Assembly (NCBI GenBank): GCA_963740065.1
Contig: CAVUCS010000009.1
Location: 1 to 14,262 of the forward strand
Source of the DNA: DASVDE01 sp963740065
Lineage (GTDB): Bacteria > Actinomycetota > Thermoleophilia > Solirubrobacterales > 70-9
Reading direction: 5' to 3'
DNA length: 14,262 nucleotides
In this document: in pieces, positions 6,469 to 12,530 of the stretch
How positions within the stretch are numbered: position 1 is the stretch's first letter
Layout: the number at the start of each line of letters is the position of its first letter
Notes under the pieces: generated by a model
Seen by the model: the letters and a program-made list of their open reading frames with translations, nothing else
Told to the model about the DNA's origin: nothing
Databases searched by the model: none
Position numbers and translations under genes: made by a program

Positions 6469-7587
6469 GTGCGCACCGCGATCGTTTCCGACCTACACCT
6501 GGGCGGCTTCGTCGGTGAGGACCTCTTGCGCGACGCCGATATCCGCAGAGTGCTGCTGGCGGAGATCGGCTCCGCCGACCGGGTCGTATTGCTTGGCGAT
6601 GTGCTCGAGCTTCGCGAGCTGCCGCTGGCGAGCGTGCTGGAGATCGCCCGCCCCTTCTTCGAAGAGCTGGGGGAAGCAATGGGCGGCGGTGAGGTGCTGC
6701 TGATCCCCGGCAACCACGACCATCGGCTCGCCGAGCCACTGCTCGAAGGCCTCTCCCTCTCCAACCAACCCGCGCTAGGCCTTGAACAGCGCCAGCGCCC
6801 CGCGATGGAGGCGACGGTGCGGATCGACGGCTGGCTGGGTCCGGTCGAGCTCTGCGTCGCTTACCCCGGCGCCTGGCTTCGCGGTGACGTCTACGCCACC
6901 CACGGCCACTACATGGACTGCCACATGTCGCTGCCGCGGATGGAGTGCGTTGCCGCGGCGGCGGTGATGCGGGTCGGCAACAGACTGCCGGATCCGGCCA
7001 CCCCCGACGACTACGAGCGGGTGCTGCGCCCGGTCTACGGGCTCGCGTTCGGCCTCGCCCAATCCGGCCTCTCGCCCGGAGCAACCCGCCCCTCGGAGCG
7101 CGCCTGGCGCTCGATCTCCGGCCGCCGGCGTACCCGTGGCCTCGCTCGGCGCGCGGCCACCCGCGCGGCCGTTGCCGGCGGCGTGCCGGCAACCGTCTGG
7201 GCGCTCAACCGGATGCTCAAGGCCGATTTCGACGCCGACCTCTCCGCCAAAGCGATCTCCCGCAGTGGGATCGACGCTGCCGGCGAGCTGGCGCGGCGGC
7301 TGGGGGTTGACGGGGCGCACGTAATCACCGGTCACACCCACCGCGCCGGGCCTCGCGAGGACGAGGCCGAGTGGCCGCTCCCCGGGGGTGGGCGCCTCCA
7401 CAACACCGGCAGCTGGGTCTTCGCATCCGCCTTCCACCACCCGGGAACACCGCCCGGGCCGTACTGGCCGGGCACCGTCACCTGGATCGAGGAGGAAGGC
7501 CCACCGCGACGCGTCCAGCTCCTGATCGGGCACACCCGGGACGACCTGAAGGCGACGGTCGCCGGCGGGCGGCGACTGAACGGTTGA
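6469..7587 (+). CDS. Calcineurin-like metallophosphoesterase
   Basis: The 372-residue protein carries the ordered metal-binding motifs of the family: D8-x-H10 (SDLHLG), G43-D44 (LLGDVLEL), G81-N-H-D84 (GNHDHR), H145-G-H147 (ATHGHYMD) and G288-H-T-H291. These residues hold a dinuclear metal centre that hydrolyses phosphoester bonds; the substrate is not evident. Between the fourth and last motifs there is an insert of about 140 residues (about 150-285) with an Arg/Ala-rich, weakly amphipathic stretch (about 205-250) that might contact membrane or nucleic acid; this is speculation. The GTG start is fixed by the motif D-x-H lying only 8 residues in and by the TAGGTT box 6 nt upstream. It is divergent from the hydrolase and convergent with the dehalogenase-like gene. 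Confidence 0.85.
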   Translation: MRTAIVSDLHLGGFVGEDLLRDADIRRVLLAEIGSADRVVLLGDVLELRELPLASVLEIARPFFEELGEAMGGGEVLLIPGNHDHRLAEPLLEGLSLSNQPALGLEQRQRPAMEATVRIDGWLGPVELCVAYPGAWLRGDVYATHGHYMDCHMSLPRMECVAAAAVMRVGNRLPDPATPDDYERVLRPVYGLAFGLAQSGLSPGATRPSERAWRSISGRRRTRGLARRAATRAAVAGGVPATVWALNRMLKADFDADLSAKAISRSGIDAAGELARRLGVDGAHVITGHTHRAGPREDEAEWPLPGGGRLHNTGSWVFASAFHHPGTPPGPYWPGTVTWIEEEGPPRRVQLLIGHTRDDLKATVAGGRRLNG

Positions 7588-7607
7588 CCCCCTTATCCGT
7601 GGGTCAA
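7584..7607. terminator. Hairpin between convergent genes, overlapping a stop codon
   Basis: TTGACCC at 7584-7590 pairs perfectly with GGGTCAA at 7601-7607 around a 10-nt loop. The left arm includes the TGA stop of the metallophosphoesterase gene. No T-tract follows on either strand, so intrinsic termination would be weak. Confidence 0.35.
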
Positions 7608-7626
7608 ACGACCACTCGACGCCGAG

Positions 7627-8502
7627 TTACCGCCCCAACCACTCCGCGATGATCGCGCCGATCTCCTCGCCGGCATCCTCGTGGAGGAAGTGCGATGCGT
7701 TCTCGATCACCCGCGGCGCCGGGTAGTTGAGCCGTTCGGAGACCTGCTCGCCGACCGACAGCGGCAGGGCTTGATCTGAATCCGCCCAGAGCACCAGCGT
7801 CGGCCTCTCGTCCTCGCGCAGCGCATCGGCAACCCGCCGCCCCTCGGCCGCGCCCGGCGCGTCGGGCTCGGTCGGGATCAGCGCCGGAAACGCGCGCGCT
7901 CCCGCCTTCGACTCGGGAGTCGGAAAAGGTGCGTCATAAGCGGCGATCACCGCATCGTCGGGTTCGCGCTGGCAGCCCGCCTTGACCAGGAAGCCGACCG
8001 GCAGGTCCTCGGCGTCGCGGACGAAGTCACGAAATTTGAACCAGACGTCACTCATTCTCTGGTGGCCGGTGAAGGGGCCGGTGTCGGAGATGACGAGGCG
8101 GGAGAAGCGATCGGCGTGCTCGACGAATAGCCGCAATCCGATCGGCCCTCCCCAGTCGTGGACGACGGCGGTCGCGTCGCGCACATCCATCTCCTCCAAC
8201 AGCTTCGCCATCAGGTCGACGTGGCGGTCGTAGCTGTACCAGTCGATGTCGGTGGGCTTGTCGGAGCGACCGAAACCGGCGTAGTCGGGGGCGATGCAGC
8301 GGTAGCCGGCGTCGCGCACCGGTGGGATCACCTTGCGCCAGAGGAACGACCAGGTCGGCTCGCCGTGGAAGAAGACGACCGGCTTCCCCTCCCCCTCATC
8401 GAGATATGCCAGCCGCAGGCCGTCGATCTCGCGGTATTGAGACTCGAACGGAAAGTCCGGCAGCCCCTGCAGATCCTCCTCCGGCGTTCGAACGACGTCC
8501 AT
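7627..8502 (-). CDS. Haloalkane dehalogenase-like alpha/beta hydrolase
   Basis: The 291-residue protein has the HLD-type layout. HGEPTWSFLWR (residues 46-56) forms the oxyanion/halide region, the nucleophile is Asp rather than Ser in VVHDWGG (D116), and the adjacent W117 is the usual first halide-binding Trp. The acid is probably D243 (WADSDQ) and the base H271 in ASHFLHED. W154 in the cap region is a candidate second halide-binding Trp. An Asp nucleophile fits haloalkane dehalogenase (haloalkane plus water to alcohol and halide); fluoroacetate dehalogenases and epoxide hydrolases share it, but the HGEPTW and HFLHED motifs favour HLD subfamily I. The start ATG 8500-8502 lies 11 bp after the Nudix stop, with TAGACT 8 nt upstream and no Shine-Dalgarno. 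Confidence 0.83.
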   Translation of the reverse strand: MDVVRTPEEDLQGLPDFPFESQYREIDGLRLAYLDEGEGKPVVFFHGEPTWSFLWRKVIPPVRDAGYRCIAPDYAGFGRSDKPTDIDWYSYDRHVDLMAKLLEEMDVRDATAVVHDWGGPIGLRLFVEHADRFSRLVISDTGPFTGHQRMSDVWFKFRDFVRDAEDLPVGFLVKAGCQREPDDAVIAAYDAPFPTPESKAGARAFPALIPTEPDAPGAAEGRRVADALREDERPTLVLWADSDQALPLSVGEQVSERLNYPAPRVIENASHFLHEDAGEEIGAIIAEWLGR

Positions 8503-8510
8503 GGCGGCTG

Positions 8511-8516
8511 AGTCTA
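8511..8516 (-). promoter_or_regulatory. -10 box for the dehalogenase-like gene, overlapping the Nudix stop codon
   Basis: TAGACT on the minus strand starts with the TAG stop of the upstream Nudix gene and ends 8 nt before ATG 8502. This would allow leaderless expression independent of the Nudix transcript. Confidence 0.42.
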
Positions 8517-8990
8517 TTTGGGAATCTGCCCCAGGAGCCGCTCGATGAACTCCGCCTGGGCGGAGAGGATTTTCTCCTGCGCCTCAGCAAGGTCGAACCA
8601 CTCGGCCCGATCGACCTCGGGGAACTCGCGCTCCTCCCCTGAGCGCGGCGGCCACTCCATCCTGAAGGTGTTGCTGCGCAGGGTCGCCGGGTCGAAGTCG
8701 CCCTCCGCCGCCCAGGCGCGGACCAGCTTGCCGCCCTTCTGGCGCACCTCGCCGAGGTCAATCAGGGCCCCAGGATCGATCTCGGGCGGCGCCCCCAACT
8801 CTTCCCTCAGCTCACGCAGCGCGCAGTCCCGCGGATCCTCCGCCTCCCCGTACTCCCCCTTCGGGATCGACCAGGCGCCGAGATCTTTTCTCGCCCAGAA
8901 AGGACCGCCGGGATGCACAAGTAGAACCTGCGGCTCCCGATTCCCGGCAAAGCGGAAGAGAAGAATCCCCGCGCTGCGTCTTGCCGCCAC
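8514..8990 (-). CDS. Nudix hydrolase (COG4119-like NTP pyrophosphohydrolase)
   Basis: Residues 45-67 match the Nudix box exactly: G45, five residues, E51, seven residues, then REL-R-EELGA. The E63/E64 pair binds the metal that drives cleavage of a nucleoside diphosphate linked to another moiety. The surrounding sequence (VLLVHPGGPFWARKD, AWSIPKGEY, GEVRQKGGK, SNTFRMEWPPRSG, EFPEVDRAEWF) is typical of the small COG4119 group, usually about 150-160 residues, as here (158). The true substrate of this group is not settled. GTG 8988-8990 is chosen because the conserved SAGILLFR begins six residues in. TAGCCT lies 9 nt upstream. It sits 11 bp ahead of the dehalogenase-like gene on the same strand, so cotranscription is possible. 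Confidence 0.88.
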   Translation of the reverse strand: MAARRSAGILLFRFAGNREPQVLLVHPGGPFWARKDLGAWSIPKGEYGEAEDPRDCALRELREELGAPPEIDPGALIDLGEVRQKGGKLVRAWAAEGDFDPATLRSNTFRMEWPPRSGEEREFPEVDRAEWFDLAEAQEKILSAQAEFIERLLGQIPK

Positions 8991-8999
8991 GTTCGACGC

Positions 9000-9005
9000 A
9001 GGCTA
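9000..9005 (-). promoter_or_regulatory. -10 box for the Nudix gene
   Basis: TAGCCT on the minus strand lies 9 nt before the GTG start, with no Shine-Dalgarno between. The spacing is at the long end for a leaderless promoter. Confidence 0.35.
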
Positions 9006-9083
9006 TCGTCGTCTTGCGGCCGGAGGAAATCCGCATGGGGGCGCGAAACCCCTCCTGGTATCTCCCTGGAGACAATTCGCACG

Positions 9084-9089
9084 AAAGGG
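9084..9089 (+). promoter_or_regulatory. Ribosome binding site of the DUF7144 gene
   Basis: AAAGGG lies 6 nt before ATG 9096. It is one of the few start codons here with a purine-rich site instead of a -10 box at this distance, implying a leadered mRNA. Confidence 0.45.
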
Positions 9090-9095
9090 TTACGA

Positions 9096-9473
9096 ATGAA
9101 CGAGGAGAGCACTCTCAGCGGCTGGTGGGTTTTTGCCGGCGCGCTGCTGTTGATTGCCGGCGTCCTGAACATCATCTGGGGCATCGCGGCGATCGGCGAT
9201 TCGAAGTTCTTTACCGAGAACGCGACCTACATCATCAGCGGTCTCCACACCTGGGGATGGGTAACCCTGATCATCGGGGTCCTGGAACTGATCGCAGCGT
9301 TCTCGCTGTTTGCGGGCGGCGAGTTCGGCCGCTGGTTCGGCATCTTCGTCGGCTCGCTCAACGCGATCGGCGCGCTGCTCTCGATCCCGGCCTACCCGTT
9401 CTGGGCGCTGGCCGTTTTCGCCCTCTCGATCATCATCGTCTACAAGCTGGCCGAGGGCCCGGAAGCCGTCTAG
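9096..9473 (+). CDS. DUF7144-like four-helix membrane protein
   Basis: The 125-residue protein has four predicted membrane helices at about 10-32, 53-73, 78-96 and 101-118. The pattern WWVFAGALLLIAGVLNIIWG, then TWGWVTLIIGVLELIA, then GSLNAIGALLSIPAYPFWAL is what I associate with DUF7144, a widespread actinobacterial integral membrane family of unknown function. Length and motif order are complete. ATG 9096 has an upstream AAAGGG. The gene is monocistronic: a 12-bp perfect hairpin follows 24 bp after the stop, and the next gene is convergent. Confidence 0.82.
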   Translation: MNEESTLSGWWVFAGALLLIAGVLNIIWGIAAIGDSKFFTENATYIISGLHTWGWVTLIIGVLELIAAFSLFAGGEFGRWFGIFVGSLNAIGALLSIPAYPFWALAVFALSIIIVYKLAEGPEAV

Positions 9474-9497
9474 CGTTTCATTCGACAACCGGCTTTG

Positions 9498-9525
9498 CGA
9501 AGGCCCCGGGTTTCCGGGGCCTTCG
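9498..9525 (+). terminator. Strong intrinsic-type terminator hairpin
   Basis: CGAAGGCCCCGG at 9498-9509 pairs perfectly with CCGGGGCCTTCG at 9514-9525 around a GTTT loop. TCGTTCT follows, a weak T-rich tail on the plus strand. It ends the DUF7144 transcript. It may also block transcription from the convergent flavoprotein gene, though that side has no T-tract. Confidence 0.75.
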
Positions 9526-9572
9526 TCGTTCTGGGAGCGCTTTGGCTGGACGGTCGTGGCGTTGCGAAGGGT

Positions 9573-11264
9573 CTAGGCCGGATCGGGCGACTGGAGTTGT
9601 TCGGCTTCGAACAGCTCATGAATGAGTTTGATCCCGATCGAGCCCTCGCCCGCCGCGGAGGCGACACGATTCATCGACCCGAGACGAACGTCTCCCGCGG
9701 CGAAGACGCCGGGGATGCTGGTCTCAAGGGAGAAGGGGCGGCGCTCTTCGAGCGGCCAGGCCCCGTAGCCCTCCAGGTCCGTCCCGGTGCGAATGAACCC
9801 ACCGTCTCCGCGCGCCAACTCCGCCGGAAGCCAGTCCGTGTTCGGACTGGCTCCAATCATCAGGAAGAGCTCGTCGGCTTCGACCGTCTCCGTCGCCCCA
9901 TCGGGACCCGAACGGAGGACCAGACGCGCCAGCCAGCCGTCGGCGCCCGCACCTCCACCGACGACCTCGGTCTCGAGGCGCACAGTGATGTTGGGCGTGG
10001 CCTCAATCTGCCTGACGAGATAGTGCGACATTCCCTGCTCGAGCGAATCGCCCCGCACCACAAGCGTCACCCTGCGGGCAAATTCAGCCAGGTGCAACGC
10101 GGCCTGACCGGCGGAGTTGGCGCCGCCGACGACGTACACCTCCTCGTCAACGGTCGTGGGCGCCTCGGAAGCGGGACCGCTGTAGAAGACACCCGCCCCG
10201 ACCAGGGCCTCGATCTCAGGGACACCGAGCCGGCGGTAGGTGGCACCCGTGGCGAGGATGACCGCGCGGGCGCTGACCTCGCCGCCGTCGGAGAGCTCGA
10301 CGTGGAGACGGCCCTCCTCGCGCCGGATCGCGGTCGCATCGTGCATGAAGGCGAACTTGGCGCCAAAAACCCAGGCCTGCTCGTAGGCGCTCTCCGCCAG
10401 CCGGCGGCCGCTGACTCCGCGCGGAAAGCCGAGGTAGTTTCGGATCAGTGAGCTTGAGGTCGCCTGACCGCCGATGCCCCCGTTGTCGACGACCAGCGTC
10501 CGGAAGCCTTCCGAGGCGCCATAGACCGCCGCCGAGAGACCGGCCGGCCCACCACCGACGATGACCACGTCGTACTCGCGCCGATCGGGGTCGATGGTCG
10601 CCCCCGAGGCACTCGCCAGCTCCAGGTTGGTCGGGTTCGCGAGGACGGTGCCGTTCGGGAAGATGACCAGGGGAAGCGGCTCTTCGTCGCCCGCTTGATC
10701 CACCAGCGCGCGGCCTTCGGATGAGTCGGCAAGCAGGAACGCGTGCGGCACCGCGCAGCGGCCGAGGACCTCTTTCAGCTCGCTGGCCCTACCGGTCCAG
10801 GACTCGCTGACGATGTGGACGGTGTGCGGCGAGACCCGCCGCGCATGGGCCCACTCGAGCAGAAAGGTCGAGACCGACTGGTGGAAGAGCTCGTCGGGCG
10901 ATCGCGACGGCCGGATCACGTAGTACTCGATCTGTCGCCGCGCCATCGCCTGGAAGATCTCCTCGGCGGTTCGGCCGTCGCCCCAGCTTCCCCACTCGAT
11001 CAGCAGCCCGCGTTGGGCGTGCGCGTGGAGATCTCGCACCTTGCCCAGCAGCTCACTTCCAGGCTTGCCCCCGAGCGATTGCGCGGCCAGGACCAGCGCC
11101 ACGTCTTCCCCGGCCGCCTTCAGCGCGACGAGCTCGACCATCGCGTCTTCCGCCGAGGACATGCAGACGACTCTGTAGTTCCGCGAATAGCGGTCGGTCA
11201 ACTCGCGTTCGACCTTGCGCAGCGAACGCTCGTCTTCGTCGACCGCAAAAAGGACGGGATCCAC
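9573..11264 (-). CDS. Fused pseudo-receiver / thioredoxin-like / thioredoxin-reductase-like FAD oxidoreductase
   Basis: The 563-residue protein matches the family named fused response regulator/thioredoxin-disulfide reductase. Residues 1-135 have a receiver fold: acidic DED at 9-11, but A61 replaces the phospho-acceptor Asp (LVLAAQ where relatives have LLLADQ) and R118 replaces the Lys. Residues about 147-220 look like a thioredoxin/glutaredoxin-fold linker without CxxC. Residues 230 onward are a two-dinucleotide-binding reductase: GGGPAG at 237-242 (FAD), VYVVGGANSAGQAAL (NAD(P)H) and GVFAAGDVR near the end (FAD). The CATC disulfide of true thioredoxin reductases is absent, so the electron acceptor is unknown. 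The open frame runs on to 11411 through tRNA-Pro; GTG 11264 is preferred because the receiver starts there and TATTTT lies 6 nt upstream. Confidence 0.87.
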   Translation of the reverse strand: MDPVLFAVDEDERSLRKVERELTDRYSRNYRVVCMSSAEDAMVELVALKAAGEDVALVLAAQSLGGKPGSELLGKVRDLHAHAQRGLLIEWGSWGDGRTAEEIFQAMARRQIEYYVIRPSRSPDELFHQSVSTFLLEWAHARRVSPHTVHIVSESWTGRASELKEVLGRCAVPHAFLLADSSEGRALVDQAGDEEPLPLVIFPNGTVLANPTNLELASASGATIDPDRREYDVVIVGGGPAGLSAAVYGASEGFRTLVVDNGGIGGQATSSSLIRNYLGFPRGVSGRRLAESAYEQAWVFGAKFAFMHDATAIRREEGRLHVELSDGGEVSARAVILATGATYRRLGVPEIEALVGAGVFYSGPASEAPTTVDEEVYVVGGANSAGQAALHLAEFARRVTLVVRGDSLEQGMSHYLVRQIEATPNITVRLETEVVGGGAGADGWLARLVLRSGPDGATETVEADELFLMIGASPNTDWLPAELARGDGGFIRTGTDLEGYGAWPLEERRPFSLETSIPGVFAAGDVRLGSMNRVASAAGEGSIGIKLIHELFEAEQLQSPDPA

Positions 11265-11270
11265 CGCACG

Positions 11271-11276
11271 AAAATA
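11271..11276 (-). promoter_or_regulatory. -10 box for the fused flavoprotein gene (leaderless)
   Basis: TATTTT on the minus strand ends 6 nt before GTG 11264. The same Ts follow a GC-rich hairpin downstream of tRNA-Pro, so the element may serve twice. Confidence 0.55.
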
Positions 11277-11298
11277 CCGGCCCCGACGCGGGGCGGCC
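11271..11298 (-). terminator. Terminator of tRNA-Pro overlapping the next promoter
   Basis: On the minus strand GCCCCG (11294-11289) pairs with CGGGGC (11285-11280) around a 3-nt loop. With a 1-nt bulge, up to three more pairs form outside. TATTTT follows, giving a plausible intrinsic terminator 16 nt beyond tRNA-Pro. Confidence 0.45.
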
Positions 11299-11313
11299 AC
11301 TTTGTCCTCAAAG

Positions 11314-11387
11314 TCGGGGAGACAGGATTTGAACCTGCGACCGCTCGGCCCCCAGCCGAGTGCGCTACCAGACTGCGCCACTCCCCG
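11314..11387 (-). tRNA. tRNA-Pro (anticodon GGG)
   Basis: Acceptor CGGGGAG pairs with CTCCCCG, the D arm is GCGCAGTCTGGTAGCGC, and the anticodon stem CTCGG/CCGAG encloses the loop CTGGGGG with anticodon GGG. T arm CAGGTTCAAATCCTG; A73; no CCA. A predicted protein reading VAQSGSALGWGPSGRRFKSC through this locus is a translation artefact of the tRNA. Confidence 0.96.
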
Positions 11388-11445
11388 TGGCTGCTCTGCA
11401 TTCTGCCGCATCGTCGGCGGAGGGGCGTGGCAAACTGTCGGGCGC

Positions 11446-11516
11446 GCGGCGGTAGCTCAACGGTAGAGCCTCAGCCTTCCAAGCTGATGACGCGGGTTCG
11501 ATTCCCGTCCGCCGCT
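11446..11516 (+). tRNA. tRNA-Gly (anticodon TCC)
   Basis: Acceptor GCGGCGG pairs with CCGCCGC, anticodon stem TCAGC/GCTGA encloses the loop CTTCCAA with anticodon TCC, and the T arm is CGGGTTCGATTCCCG. T73; no CCA. A CAAACT hexamer 9 nt upstream is a poor -10 candidate. Confidence 0.95.
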
Positions 11517-11610
11517 CTCGTGTGATGTGTCGCGACATCGGCGACAGATGTCGATGGGGAGCGCTGGGTTCTCGTTTCTCGCATCCCCATTTCGGGTAGC
11601 GGCAGTCTCC

Positions 11611-12249
11611 ATGGAGGGACTTGCAAATCGGCAGCGCTCGGCTTCTCGCTTCCTCGTGATCGCGACCGATGAACTCGCGGGCGACGAGGTGATCGCCGAG
11701 CTGCGGCGACACCTCAGAGGAGACCGCAGCGAAGTGATGGTGATCGCCCCCGCCGTGGAGGAGACCCCCTTCCGTCATGCGCTGGGCGACGTCGACAGTG
11801 CGGCGGTGGAGGCAAAAAAGCGCCTGGAGGCATCACTCGACGAACTGCGAAAAGCCGGCATCCCGGCGATGGGCGAGGTGGGCGACAGCGACCCGCTGAT
11901 GGCGGCAAAGGACGCCCTGCGCCGGTACCCCGCCGAAGAAGTCTTGATCGTCGCCCACGCCGACAGCCAGGCGCGCTGGTTCGAGGACGGTCTGTTCGAG
12001 CGCGCGCGGGAAACCCTCTACCCGGCGCTGCGCTTGGTCGCAATCGCGCGCGAGGACGGCGGCGCGCCCCGCCTGGTCAGCATCGAAGAGGCGGGGCCGG
12101 GACGCAAGCCCCCCGCCGATCGCAACTCGGAAGTTGAACTCTCCCCCGATCTGCCTCGCCCGACCCGTGGCGATCTTGCGAGAGTCTTCGCCGTCATTGT
12201 GGGGATCGCGATCGCAATCGTGATCGCCCTGATCTCGATCCTCACTTGA
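11611..12249 (+). CDS. UspA-fold protein with C-terminal membrane anchor
   Basis: The protein (212 residues from ATG 11611) begins with the universal-stress-protein-type strand SRFLVIATDELAGDEVI and follows the alpha/beta order of that fold. Features include VMVIAPAVE, a helix KKRLEASLDELRKAGI, GEVGDSDPLMAAKDALRRYP and EEVLIVAHADSQARWFEDGL. This variant is common in actinobacteria; the classic ATP-binding G-2x-G-9x-G(S/T) motif is not evident. A hydrophobic C-terminus (VFAVIVGIAIAIVIALISIL) should anchor it in the membrane with the Usp domain inside, unusual for the family. The frame is open from GTG 11527, 10 nt after tRNA-Gly, with further ATGs at 11548 and 11554. I prefer 11611 because the fold starts there, but no ribosome site or clean -10 box decides it. 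Confidence 0.68.
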   Translation: MEGLANRQRSASRFLVIATDELAGDEVIAELRRHLRGDRSEVMVIAPAVEETPFRHALGDVDSAAVEAKKRLEASLDELRKAGIPAMGEVGDSDPLMAAKDALRRYPAEEVLIVAHADSQARWFEDGLFERARETLYPALRLVAIAREDGGAPRLVSIEEAGPGRKPPADRNSEVELSPDLPRPTRGDLARVFAVIVGIAIAIVIALISILT

Positions 12250-12254
12250 AGTCA

Positions 12255-12269
12255 CCCGCTACAAGCGGG
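12255..12269 (+). terminator. Short hairpin after the UspA-like gene, overlapping the tRNA-Trp 3' end
   Basis: CCCGCT at 12255-12260 pairs perfectly with AGCGGG at 12264-12269 around ACA. It lies 5 nt beyond the stop codon and shares its right arm with the tRNA-Trp acceptor on the other strand. There is no T-tract. Confidence 0.3.
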
Positions 12270-12339
12270 GCAGCCAGGACTCGAACCTGGAATCGCCGGT
12301 TTTGGAGACCGGTGCCTTAGCCAGTTGGGCCACTGCCCC
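12266..12339 (-). tRNA. tRNA-Trp (anticodon CCA)
   Basis: Acceptor GGGGCAG pairs with CTGCCCC, anticodon stem CCGGT/ACCGG encloses the loop CTCCAAA with anticodon CCA, and the T arm is CCAGGTTCGAGTCCTGG. G73; no encoded 3' CCA. It lies 36 nt downstream of tRNA-Leu(TAG) on the same strand. Confidence 0.96.
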
Positions 12340-12349
12340 GAGGGCGGGG

Positions 12350-12355
12350 ATCGTA
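12350..12355 (-). promoter_or_regulatory. -10 box for tRNA-Trp
   Basis: TACGAT on the minus strand ends 10 nt before the tRNA-Trp 5' end, in the 36-nt gap after tRNA-Leu(TAG). Confidence 0.42.
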
Positions 12356-12375
12356 ACGAGCGCCGTCGGCGCTTA

Positions 12376-12460
12376 TGCGGGCGGAGGGACTTGAACCCCC
12401 ACGGGCCGAAGCCCACCAGGACCTAAACCTGGCGCGTCTGCCAAATTCCGCCACGCCCGC
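12376..12460 (-). tRNA. tRNA-Leu (anticodon TAG)
   Basis: Acceptor GCGGGCG pairs with CGCCCGC, anticodon loop TTTAGGT gives TAG, a class II variable arm (GGGCTTCGGCCC) is present, and the T arm is GGGGGTTCAAGTCCCTC. A73; no CCA. Confidence 0.95.
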
Positions 12461-12517
12461 GCGCTGTCTATTTTGGACTTAACGCGCGACCAATGCCGCT
12501 TCGTCGCTTTCAGATTC

Positions 12518-12523
12518 TATGAT
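12518..12523 (+). promoter_or_regulatory. -10 box for the four-helix membrane protein (leaderless)
   Basis: TATGAT, a near-consensus -10, lies 7 nt before ATG 12531. It contains the ATG at 12519, so that upstream start is unlikely to be used. Confidence 0.55.
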
Positions 12524-12530
12524 CGACAGC

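Noticed and set aside
6446..7192. N-terminal extension of the alpha/beta hydrolase frame up to 7192
   Set aside because: It lies entirely antisense to the metallophosphoesterase gene, is Arg/Ala/Pro-rich low complexity, and the family starts at MRLTEE (6445), where a -10 box sits.
6775..7533. 252-residue minus-strand open frame
   Set aside because: Antisense to metallophosphoesterase motifs; no family features.
9495..10451. 318-residue plus-strand open frame
   Set aside because: Antisense to the conserved flavoprotein with intact FAD and NAD(P)H motifs, and it begins inside a terminator hairpin.
11265..11411. Extension of the flavoprotein frame through 11411
   Set aside because: The added residues (VAQSGSALGW...RRFKSC) are the well-known false translation of a tRNA-Pro, and the receiver begins at GTG 11264.
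12465..12493. TTGGTC-17 nt-TAGACA promoter for tRNA-Leu(TAG)
   Set aside because: The -10 would end only 4 nt before the mature tRNA, so the start point would fall inside the tRNA.
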